A stretch of 64,000 nt of DNA from Chitinophagales bacterium (GTDB lineage: Bacteria > Bacteroidota > Bacteroidia > Chitinophagales > JADJOU01). Shown one piece after another: positions 1 to 7,393 of this stretch. The notes under the pieces are model-generated. The model was not told the origin of the DNA and did not search any database. It saw nothing but the letters and a program-made list of their open reading frames with translations. The stretch is taken from contig JAURJQ010000013.1 of the NCBI GenBank assembly GCA_030832185.1, positions 1 to 64,000 of the forward strand. The letters are read 5' to 3'. Position 1 is the first letter of the stretch. Every line of letters begins with the position of its first letter. The translations under genes were made by a program, and so were the position numbers.

Positions 1-899
1 GCTCCTTGTTGCAAAGATTTAGATACTCCACTTTGACCATTGATTCGAGCATTATCCCCTATTTGAATATGACCAGCTAATCCCGCTTGTCCTCCTATCA
101 TCACCTGATTACCTATTTTTGTGCTACCAGATATGCCCGTCTGAGCAGCGATTACTGTGTTTTTCCCTATGACTACATTGTGCGCTATTTGCACTAAGTT
201 GTCTAATTTAGTACCAGTATGTATAAGTGTAGACCCCATGGTCGCTCTATCTACTACTGTATTCGCTCCTATTTCTATTTTATCTTCCAATATGACATTG
301 CCGATTTGAGGTATTTTTGTAAAGCTGCCATCGGCAGATGGCGCAAATCCAAATCCATCGCTCCCAATAACTACTCCAGAATGCAAAATGCAATCGTCTC
401 CTATGACACAGTTTTCATATATTTTTACCCCAGAATGTAAAATGGTATTTTTTCCTATGGTTACATTTTTTCCAATAAATACATGTGGAAAGATCTTAGA
501 CCCATCGCCTAGTTTTACATTCTCAGATAGATAGGAAAAACTTGCTATATATACTTGAGATCCTAAACTAGCTGATTCATGAATAAATGATTGAGGTTCT
601 ATGCCAGTCTGACTGATTTTAGTTTGATAGTATTCCAAAAGCTTGGCAGTAGCTTCGTAAGGGTTAGTACAGTGAATCAATGTGGTGGTGGGCGGTACAC
701 AATAATTAAATTCATGCGTTACTAATATTACAGAAGCCTTTGTCTTTTCTAGATAAGGAGCATATTTTTCATTAGCGAAAAAACAAAGACTTTTTTCGGT
801 GGCTTCTTCGATTTTATTAAATGTGTTGACCTCAGCATTTTCATTACCTACTACACGCCCACCAACAAGCTGGGCTATATCTTTTGCTTTAAAAATCAT
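1..899 (-). CDS. lpxD: UDP-3-O-acylglucosamine N-acyltransferase LpxD (3' end outside window)
   Basis: LpxD adds the second N-linked 3-hydroxyacyl chain to UDP-3-O-acylglucosamine in lipid A synthesis, in the cytoplasm. The frame is open from an ATG at 899 down to base 1, so the C-terminus is cut off by the window edge. About 100 N-terminal residues are followed by a long run of hexapeptide (left-handed beta-helix) repeats, with the LpxD-type [10 protein letters not shown] stretch. The AHNVVIG motif near residue 239 carries the histidine expected to be catalytic. A TAnnTTTG promoter match lies about 50 bases upstream. It is divergent from the crotonase gene. Confidence is high from motif order; only the C-terminal helical domain cannot be checked. 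Confidence 0.93.
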   Translation of the reverse strand, partial: MIFKAKDIAQLVGGRVVGNENAEVNTFNKIEEATEKSLCFFANEKYAPYLEKTKASVILVTHEFNYCVPPTTTLIHCTNPYEATAKLLEYYQTKISQTGIEPQSFIHESASLGSQVYIASFSYLSENVKLGDGSKIFPHVFIGKNVTIGKNTILHSGVKIYENCVIGDDCILHSGVVIGSDGFGFAPSADGSFTKIPQIGNVILEDKIEIGANTVVDRATMGSTLIHTGTKLDNLVQIAHNVVIGKNTVIAAQTGISGSTKIGNQVMIGGQAGLAGHIQIGDNARINGQSGVSKSLQQG

Positions 900-947
900 G
901 TGTTTAGTTTATTATGATTTGGACAATAATTTATTATATTTTTTGCT

Positions 948-955
948 CAAATTTA
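948..955 (-). promoter_or_regulatory. -7 promoter element for lpxD
   Basis: Reads TAAATTTG on the minus strand, matching the Bacteroidota TAnnTTTG -7 consensus, about 49 bases before the lpxD ATG. Consensus match only; no start site data. Confidence 0.5.
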
Positions 956-1018
956 TACAATTTATATTGATTCTTTTAGTCTAATACCATTTAGGTAGTA
1001 AAAATATAGCGCTCAATT

Positions 1019-1052
1019 TTTGGGATAATCTAGTTGGAAACAATTAGGTTTG
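1019..1052 (+). promoter_or_regulatory. Bacteroidota promoter (-33 TTTG and -7 TAGGTTTG) for the crotonase gene
   Basis: TTTG at 1019-1022 and TAGGTTTG at 1045-1052 are separated by 22 bases, close to the -33/-7 spacing of the Bacteroidota housekeeping promoter. The ATG follows 20 bases downstream. This is the only promoter in the window where I see both elements. Confidence 0.6.
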
Positions 1053-1071
1053 TGTATTAAATCAATTTTTT

Positions 1072-1839
1072 ATGTTATATCAGGAGGTGAAAAATAGAAT
1101 AGGCTATCTTATTCTCAATAGACTGGAAAAGAAGAATGCCTTAAATTATGAGTACATTAAAGCGATAAAGACTACACTGGATGAGATGGCGCAAAATATC
1201 GAGGTGAAAGTATTGGTCATAAAATCGAATAGCGATGTCTTTTGTGCGGGAGCAGATTTGGAATACTTAATATCATTGAAGGAGAACAGCTTTGAGGATA
1301 ATTTAAATGACACTAAACATATAGCTGAACTTTTTGATAAAATTTACAATTTTCCTAAACTCACTATAGCCCAGGTGGAAGGTCATGCCATTGCTGGTGG
1401 CTGTGGAATAGCTACCGCTGCTGATTTTTGCTATGCTACACCTGATGCTAAATTTGGATATTCTGAGGTAAAAATAGGCTTTATTCCAGCGTTAGTTTCG
1501 GTCTACTTAATAAAGAAAATAGGGGAGACCAAGGCCAGAGAACTTCTACTAACTGGCAAGCTGGTCGCTGGAGCGGAGGCAGAAAAGTTGGGTCTAATAA
1601 CTGGAATAGTCCCTAAAGCAGAGATGACAGAGTATATAGATGCTATCGCTGGTCAGTTAGTCGCATCCACAAGTGAAATTTCAATAAGAGAAACAAAAAA
1701 ACTGCTCGTACAGCTCTACGATAAGTCGTGGCTTGAGTCTATCCATTTGGCCACCGAAGCTAATGCTAAAATGCGTGAAACCCTAGACTTCAAAAAAGGA
1801 CTTCAATCATTTATAGATAAGGAAAAATTGAGTTGGTAA
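1072..1839 (+). CDS. Enoyl-CoA hydratase/isomerase (crotonase) family protein
   Basis: A 255-residue crotonase-fold protein, normal length for the family, acting on acyl-CoA thioesters in the cytoplasm. The oxyanion-hole segments are visible: VFCAGADLEYL near residues 56-66 and IAGGCGIATAADF near 103-116. The second catalytic glutamate of hydratases is present (YSEVKIGF, near 130). The first (GGGCEL in rat mitochondrial hydratase) is glycine here, as in some methylglutaconyl-CoA-hydratase-like members. The exact reaction (hydratase, isomerase or methylglutaconyl-CoA hydratase) therefore cannot be fixed. It stands alone with its own promoter, and the TPP riboswitch of the next gene starts 48 bases after its stop. 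Confidence 0.85.
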   Translation: MLYQEVKNRIGYLILNRLEKKNALNYEYIKAIKTTLDEMAQNIEVKVLVIKSNSDVFCAGADLEYLISLKENSFEDNLNDTKHIAELFDKIYNFPKLTIAQVEGHAIAGGCGIATAADFCYATPDAKFGYSEVKIGFIPALVSVYLIKKIGETKARELLLTGKLVAGAEAEKLGLITGIVPKAEMTEYIDAIAGQLVASTSEISIRETKKLLVQLYDKSWLESIHLATEANAKMRETLDFKKGLQSFIDKEKLSW

Positions 1840-1870
1840 TATTTAATCTCGCTAATTATTAATTTAGTTT

Positions 1871-1878
1871 TATCTTTG
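1871..1878 (+). promoter_or_regulatory. -7 promoter element ahead of the TPP riboswitch
   Basis: TATCTTTG matches TAnnTTTG exactly and ends 9 bases before the first stem of the riboswitch, where an RNA that begins with the aptamer would need to start. Confidence 0.6.
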
Positions 1879-1886
1879 CAACACTA

Positions 1887-1969
1887 GCTTGCTAGGGGTG
1901 TTCCACTTGTGGGACTGAGATTATACCCTATTCACCTGATCCAGATAATACTGGCGTAGGAAAGGAAGC
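1887..1969 (+). promoter_or_regulatory. TPP (THI-box) riboswitch
   Basis: The conserved TPP-aptamer blocks are present in order: GGGGTG (1895-1900), CTGAGA (1915-1920), an ACCC block (1924-1927), then ACCTGATCCAGATAATACTG continuing into GCGTAGGAAAGG up to about 1965. GCTT at 1887-1890 can pair with AAGC at 1966-1969 to close the outer stem. Aptamers of this class bind thiamine pyrophosphate and usually lower expression of thiamine synthesis or uptake genes. The only gene downstream is the TonB-dependent receptor starting at 2054. A possible switch partner is AATCTC at 2005-2010, which could pair with GAGATT at 1917-1922. Confidence 0.93.
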
Positions 1970-2053
1970 AGAGAGTTTCAGTGATTATTTTTATTGGACC
2001 TTTCAATCTCCCCTTTAGTTTGCTTATTTTATTAATAACTAAAAAAATTAATC

Positions 2054-4252
2054 ATGAGCAATTGTACATTTACTTTATTCATCATCTCTTTGGTTCAATT
2101 AGGATCATCATTATTAGCGCAAAAAGATAGCACCAAAATACTGGGAGAAGTCCATATTAAAGCGATTCGATCTAATTCGCAAATGGCTACATCGTCTAGT
2201 ATTATTAAAACTGAGGAATTACAGCACTTGAATCTAGGTCAGGATATTCCTACTTTGATTCAGCAGCTACCTGCACTCCAATTGTCTACCGATGCGGGAA
2301 ATGGAATAGGTTATTCCTATCTCTATATTCGTGGTATGGATGCTCAACGCATTCAGGTCAATATCAATGGGGTGCCCTATAATGATGCTGAATCTCAAGA
2401 AGTTTATTGGGTCAATATACCTGACCTATTCAGCAGTGCTGATGATATTCAGGTGCAGCGAGGTATTGGTTTCTCCGCCATGGGTGGCACTGGCTTAGGC
2501 GGTTCTATTTCTATTAAAACTACCAAGCGTCATCTCAAGCCATTCCTAACTTATCAGACCAGTTTCGGAAGTTTTAATACCTTTAAAAATACACTTCAAG
2601 CATCTACTGGAGTGCTCCCCGATGGATGGCAAATCACCTCACGGGGCTCATGGATACAGAGCGAGGGCTTTGTAGATCGCGCATGGAGTCGTTTGGGCTC
2701 GTTTTATCTTGATGTATCAAAGTACGGAGATCGATATACATCACATATCATCGCCAGTCATGGCAGGGAGCGCACCTATCAATCTTGGTATGGGCTAAGT
2801 GAGGAAGATTATCGAGCGGGCGACCGCCAAAAAAATATAGCGGGCACTGACTATGGTTCCAAGGCAGGGGAGCCCTTCGCCAATCAGATAGACAACTATC
2901 ATCAAACGCACCTGCAGTGGATTCAAAATTTTCTTTGGAAAAATGGACAGCAGTCTTCTCTTACTGCTTATATGACAAGAGGATTAGGGTATTACGAAGA
3001 TTATAAAGCCAATCAAGATTTTGCAAATTATGGTAATGGGCTTGCTGGCTTTGGAGATCTGACTCGGCAACTATGGCTCGACAATTATCTCTATGGGGTC
3101 AATGCATCGCATAAGATAGAAAAAGCTCAATTTTCTAATACAAGTGCTATTTCCTTTTCCTATTATATGGGAGATCATTTCGGCAGAGTCAATGAGTTTT
3201 TCACCCCACCTGCTGGAAACGCTTTGGATAGATTCTATCTCAACGATGCTAAAAAAACAGACCTGACGGCATTTAATAAGTTAGTCTATCAAGCTAATAA
3301 GTCAAGCTTTGTTTTAGACCTTCAGCTCAGACAGGTAAATTATTATTCGGCTGGTAGTTTAAGAAATCAATCCATCTTTTCCTTCGATAAAAACTTCACC
3401 TTTTTCAATCCTAAACTAGGTTGGAGCTATACAGTCGATGCTAAAAGTAAATTCTACTCCTTCCTAGGACTAAGTCATAGAGAGCCTGTTCGCAGTGATT
3501 TTCTAGATGAAGATGCACTCAGTCAGCCTCGTCCCGAAAAGGTATATAATCTAGAATTGGGATATGAGAAAAAATGGACATCGAGCGAACTCAAAGTTAA
3601 TGTATTCGCCATGTACTTTATAGATCAGCTGGTACCTACTGGAAATATCAATACAGTAGGCGCCCCTATTCGTCAGAACGTAGATAAGAGTTATAGAGCA
3701 GGTGCAGAATTGGAATGGAATTATTGTTTTTCTAAAAAACTCTCTTTTTATATGAATCAATATCTGGCAGCGAATAGAATTCTAGATTATACAAACTACC
3801 TCATCGCCTACAACGAATCAGATTATAGTGTAAATGCCAGTGCGTCAGAACAAATAAATTATACCTCTACTTCTATTGCATTTTCACCTTCGTGGATTTC
3901 CTATGCCGAACTGAAATATAGTCCATGGAGCCATACCCATCTCCGTCTGATGAATAAAATAGTAAGCGCACAGTTTTTAGACAATACCTCTAGTGTAGCT
4001 AAATCAATTCCCCTTTATTCGTTTACAAATCTATCACTGTCTCATTCCTTAAAGCTGAGAGGCAAACAAGAAATTGAACTCAACTTGTTATTAAACAATT
4101 TGTTCAATGCAGACTATATTACGCGAGGATATACTTATCATAGTGGCCATACCGTAAGCCCTGCAGGCAATGTCACACGTGGTAGTGATTATAATTTTTA
4201 CTTTCCGCAGGCTGGGTTCAATTTCTTATTAGGCGTGGGTTGGAAGATATGA
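2054..4252 (+). CDS. TonB-dependent outer-membrane receptor under TPP riboswitch control
   Basis: A 732-residue outer-membrane receptor. It has a signal peptide (residues 1-22, cleaved before QKDST) and a TonB-box-like segment around GEVHIKAI. The plug domain covers about residues 50-155 and includes IQQLPALQLS, LYIRGMDAQRIQVNINGVP and GGTGLGGSISIKT; the rest looks like beta-barrel. There is no carboxypeptidase-like N-terminal domain. Such receptors import scarce ligands with energy from TonB-ExbBD. The TPP riboswitch 85 bases upstream makes thiamine or a precursor the most likely ligand; TPP-controlled TonB receptors are known in this phylum. No thiamine transporter or salvage gene is adjacent, so substrate is inferred from regulation only. 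Confidence 0.9.
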   Translation: MSNCTFTLFIISLVQLGSSLLAQKDSTKILGEVHIKAIRSNSQMATSSSIIKTEELQHLNLGQDIPTLIQQLPALQLSTDAGNGIGYSYLYIRGMDAQRIQVNINGVPYNDAESQEVYWVNIPDLFSSADDIQVQRGIGFSAMGGTGLGGSISIKTTKRHLKPFLTYQTSFGSFNTFKNTLQASTGVLPDGWQITSRGSWIQSEGFVDRAWSRLGSFYLDVSKYGDRYTSHIIASHGRERTYQSWYGLSEEDYRAGDRQKNIAGTDYGSKAGEPFANQIDNYHQTHLQWIQNFLWKNGQQSSLTAYMTRGLGYYEDYKANQDFANYGNGLAGFGDLTRQLWLDNYLYGVNASHKIEKAQFSNTSAISFSYYMGDHFGRVNEFFTPPAGNALDRFYLNDAKKTDLTAFNKLVYQANKSSFVLDLQLRQVNYYSAGSLRNQSIFSFDKNFTFFNPKLGWSYTVDAKSKFYSFLGLSHREPVRSDFLDEDALSQPRPEKVYNLELGYEKKWTSSELKVNVFAMYFIDQLVPTGNINTVGAPIRQNVDKSYRAGAELEWNYCFSKKLSFYMNQYLAANRILDYTNYLIAYNESDYSVNASASEQINYTSTSIAFSPSWISYAELKYSPWSHTHLRLMNKIVSAQFLDNTSSVAKSIPLYSFTNLSLSHSLKLRGKQEIELNLLLNNLFNADYITRGYTYHSGHTVSPAGNVTRGSDYNFYFPQAGFNFLLGVGWKI

Positions 4253-4279
4253 TTTAAATAATATTTTCCAACAAAATCC

Positions 4280-5125
4280 TTACTTCTTATTCTTGTCCGC
4301 CCATCCGAAAACGTCTTGTAAAACAGATCCTACACGCTGTGCAGGGTTCTCTCTTATTTTACCTTCTTCTATAGCTACCATCAGGAATATACCGTCGGTG
4401 GCTTTCTGAGTGACATATTGCGAGAGATTTGGATTCATCTTTTGTACAAATGGCACCGCATTATAGGCTTTTATGGCATCTGTCCAGTATTTGGTAGCAT
4501 TGGCTTTCTGCAGGTTGGATTGTATGATAGGTTCAAATTTTGTAATAAGTACTTGACCACTTGTGCGCTGTAAATATTGTGTTGCAGCATCTTTATCGCC
4601 AGTCAAGATATTGATAGCTTCTGCGATCGTCATTTGCTTGATAGCTTCTACAAATATTGGTTTGGCTTCTACCACAGCGGCTTCTGCTGCCCGATTGACT
4701 GATGTTATCACTTGATCACATAAAGAACCCATTCCCAAAGAACGAAGAGTGGATTCTATTTTTCGTGCCTCTGGGGGAAACAATATCTTAACTGCGGCGT
4801 TAGCCAAAAATCCGTCAATCTGTCCTAAATTATTCGCAGCTAAATCAGTTCCTACGCTCAGGGCTTGTTTCAATCCATTCGCTGCCAATTCATTGGTCAT
4901 AGAGCCAGTGCTAGAAGAACTACCCCCAAGCAATCCACCTAAGGACTCTATGACATTACCCATAGTAGAACTTGAGTCAGTGCTTTGAGAATAACTGCTC
5001 TTAATGGTGGTTTTACTAGTTTCTGAAATTACAGTGGTCCTTTTCGTTTTTCTCCAAGATTGTGCTTCTATAGAATTAAGCAGTAAAATAGAAAAAATGA
5101 ATGATACTACACGGGATAGATTCAT
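4280..5125 (-). CDS. DUF4197 domain protein, secreted
   Basis: A 281-residue protein with an N-terminal signal peptide (to about residue 22) and a Ser/Thr-rich, low-complexity stretch up to about residue 75. The DUF4197 domain fills the rest; family hallmarks are visible such as GLKQALSVGTDLAANNLGQ, GFLANAAVKILFP, AAEAAVVEAKPIFVEAIKQM and YVTQKATDGIFLMVA. The biochemical role of DUF4197 is unknown; the signal peptide suggests the periplasm. It lies 30 bases downstream of the TlpA-like gene on the same strand, so the two probably share a transcript. It converges with the TonB receptor with 27 bases between the stops. Confidence 0.85.
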   Translation of the reverse strand: MNLSRVVSFIFSILLLNSIEAQSWRKTKRTTVISETSKTTIKSSYSQSTDSSSTMGNVIESLGGLLGGSSSSTGSMTNELAANGLKQALSVGTDLAANNLGQIDGFLANAAVKILFPPEARKIESTLRSLGMGSLCDQVITSVNRAAEAAVVEAKPIFVEAIKQMTIAEAINILTGDKDAATQYLQRTSGQVLITKFEPIIQSNLQKANATKYWTDAIKAYNAVPFVQKMNPNLSQYVTQKATDGIFLMVAIEEGKIRENPAQRVGSVLQDVFGWADKNKK

Positions 5126-5155
5126 TAATTTTTGATTTAAAATTATAAAAAGTAG

Positions 5156-5668
5156 TTACTTGGTAATCATAGTACTCAACTTATTCTCTATTTCGAACTC
5201 ATCACCCTCCACATAAGAATTATGAGTGTATACAATTTTCCCTTCTCCATTGACAATTAGCGTAAAAGGAATTTGCTGTATACCTAGAGAGCGCATCAAG
5301 TCCTGATTCATATCTAGTAAGACAGTGAATGGCCAATCTTCGCCTGTGACATATGTTTTCACTTTTGATTTAGCACGACTGTCATCCGTAGATACAGCTA
5401 TAATTTCGGTATTGAGTTTTTCTTTCCACTTAGGCGCTAGATCTACCATATTGCTCAGTTCTTTCTTACAAGGAACACACCACGTAGCCCAAAAGGAGAT
5501 TACATAGATTTTTCCTGGCTTAAGTAAGGATTTAAAATCTACTTTCTGACCACTCAAGTCCTCTACCATAGCTGTAGGCATATCCTTAGCGTCTCCGCCG
5601 CCTGCCCAGGCATTTCCGATATAAGCAAAACTGAGTAAGAACAGGGATACGATTAATTTATTTTTCAT
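5156..5668 (-). CDS. TlpA-like periplasmic thiol-disulfide protein
   Basis: A 170-residue thioredoxin-fold protein of the TlpA/ResA type with a signal peptide (1-22). The active site is WCVPC, cysteines 64 and 67, preceded by VISFWAT. The cis-proline region is QIPFTLIVN near residue 135. Family members reduce or exchange disulfides in exported proteins or in cytochrome c maturation. It is the first gene of a likely two-gene unit with the DUF4197 gene, preceded by TAAATTTG at 5689-5696 (minus). The partner protein is not evident. Confidence 0.9.
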   Translation of the reverse strand: MKNKLIVSLFLLSFAYIGNAWAGGGDAKDMPTAMVEDLSGQKVDFKSLLKPGKIYVISFWATWCVPCKKELSNMVDLAPKWKEKLNTEIIAVSTDDSRAKSKVKTYVTGEDWPFTVLLDMNQDLMRSLGIQQIPFTLIVNGEGKIVYTHNSYVEGDEFEIENKLSTMITK

Positions 5669-5688
5669 TTTTTTATTTAGTGTTTTGA

Positions 5689-5696
5689 CAAATTTA
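5689..5696 (-). promoter_or_regulatory. -7 promoter element for the TlpA-like gene
   Basis: Minus strand TAAATTTG, 20 bases before the ATG at 5668. It faces away from the plus-strand element at 5727-5734, so two divergent promoters share about 45 bases. Confidence 0.5.
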
Positions 5697-5726
5697 AATT
5701 AATCCATTTAATTTTCTGATTAAAAT

Positions 5727-5734
5727 TAACTTTG
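5727..5734 (+). promoter_or_regulatory. -7 promoter element for the DUF6029 gene
   Basis: TAACTTTG matches TAnnTTTG. It overlaps an in-frame TTG at 5732 that could otherwise be taken for a start. A transcript from here would begin after that TTG, which supports the ATG at 5759. Confidence 0.55.
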
Positions 5735-5758
5735 TCTTTTTTATTTATTAGTAAGATA

Positions 5759-7393
5759 ATGCATAAGTCCACTTGGTTTACACTCGCAGTGTTATTTAAC
5801 AATTTTTTATTTTCTCAAGGTACCATTACCGGCAACTATCGTCTCAACCTAGATATGTACGATCGAGATAGTGCAATCGCTGCCGTAGGCCCAAACTATG
5901 AAGTGAATAAAAATTCTGCGAATGCTTGGTTTGAACTGCGATATGCGGATATGAACAAAGGCATAGAAGCTGGAGTTCGATTTGATGGTAATTACAATTC
6001 TATTTTGCAGAATCCACCTATTCCTGTTTCTTTCTATGGTATTGGGAACTGGTTTATCAAGAAAAAAGTGGAAAATTTAGAACTTACTGCTGGTTTTATC
6101 TATGAGCAGTATGGCAGCGGAGTAGCACTGCGTACCTTTGAGGAAAGGAATTTAGGCATAGATAATGCTATTTTTGGAGTCAAAGCGAAGTATACCCTCA
6201 ACGAAAATTTTATGATAAGAGGTATAGCAGGTACACAAAAATATAGACTAGATTATTTTGGAGCTTTTGTCAAAGGAATTAATTTGGAAGGAAATTTACC
6301 ATTTGCTTCTAAGAAATACAATTACAATTTTGGCGTAGCTATTGTCAGTCGGACGCTGACTGAAAAGGATAGAGAGACGGTGAATAATGCCGTATCTTCT
6401 TATAGTTTCGCAGATTATTTTGCGGTACCTTATAATAATTATGTAGGAAATTACTACCATACTGTGCAGCTTGGAAAATTCTCGTGGGGTACAGATGCGG
6501 CTCTTAAAACCTCAGGTGCGGTCTTCAATCAATTTAATAATAAGTATGTAGATAAGATGGGTATTTCGTTTATGAATACTTTGTCTTATAGTAAAAAAGG
6601 CATAGGAATCACCTTACAAAATCGCTACTTAGATCATTTTCAATTTCAGTCCACTGCTGAAGGTGCTGTAGCAGATTTTAATCTAAATAACAATAGAAGA
6701 TTGTCTTTTTTAGCGCCTATCAATAGACAAAACTCACTTCGATTGCCTGCTCGCTTCCAGATAGCACCGATAGAGCTTAGTGAGTTCGCTACTTCATTAG
6801 ATATTACATATTCTCCGAGTAAAAAAACACATATCAATCTAAATATTAGTGTTATAGACTCTAGTGTAGGTTTTAAAACTCCCTATTATCGCGAGGCATA
6901 CCTCGATATTGAGCGAAAGAAATTGCTCAATGGGAAACTAGACCTTCATGGAGGATTTCAGTATGTATTTTACAATCAGAGAAAATACCTAGTAGGCAAT
7001 GAGCCAACGGATATTCAATCCTATACAGTTTTTATCGAACCTACATTTAGGATTGACCGTAAAAACTCCATTCGCTTTGAGTTTCAATATCAGCATGCAG
7101 CTAAAGAATTGGGACAGTCTGTATTTGCCCTTATAGAATTTAACGCAGCACCTAACTGGTCGATATCGGTTTCTGATTTATGGAATTTCTCTCCGAATAA
7201 AAATTATGAGGTAGTGAAACAATATCAAACCCCGCATCATTTTTATTCAATTTTTACCTCTTATACTAAAGGTGCTACTCGATTTACATTAGCTTATGCT
7301 AAGCAGCTAGCAGGCATTATCTGTACCGGCGGTGTATGCAGGTTTGAACCAGCCTTTAGTGGATTGAGATTTCAGTTGACCTCTAGTTTCTAA
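5759..7393 (+). CDS. DUF6029 family protein, probable outer-membrane barrel
   Basis: A 544-residue protein starting at the ATG at 5759 (MHKSTW...) with a signal peptide ending at about NNFLFSQG. The body alternates hydrophobic and polar residues, typical of beta-barrels, and contains NAWFELRY, AGVRFDGNYNS, GNWFIKKK and YEQYGSGVALRTFEERNLG. These fit the Bacteroidota DUF6029 family as I remember it. Family function is unknown. The reading frame extends 27 bases upstream to a TTG, but that lies inside the promoter element. Its 3' end overlaps the convergent TMTC-like gene by 11 bases. Confidence 0.8.
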   Translation: MHKSTWFTLAVLFNNFLFSQGTITGNYRLNLDMYDRDSAIAAVGPNYEVNKNSANAWFELRYADMNKGIEAGVRFDGNYNSILQNPPIPVSFYGIGNWFIKKKVENLELTAGFIYEQYGSGVALRTFEERNLGIDNAIFGVKAKYTLNENFMIRGIAGTQKYRLDYFGAFVKGINLEGNLPFASKKYNYNFGVAIVSRTLTEKDRETVNNAVSSYSFADYFAVPYNNYVGNYYHTVQLGKFSWGTDAALKTSGAVFNQFNNKYVDKMGISFMNTLSYSKKGIGITLQNRYLDHFQFQSTAEGAVADFNLNNNRRLSFLAPINRQNSLRLPARFQIAPIELSEFATSLDITYSPSKKTHINLNISVIDSSVGFKTPYYREAYLDIERKKLLNGKLDLHGGFQYVFYNQRKYLVGNEPTDIQSYTVFIEPTFRIDRKNSIRFEFQYQHAAKELGQSVFALIEFNAAPNWSISVSDLWNFSPNKNYEVVKQYQTPHHFYSIFTSYTKGATRFTLAYAKQLAGIICTGGVCRFEPAFSGLRFQLTSSF

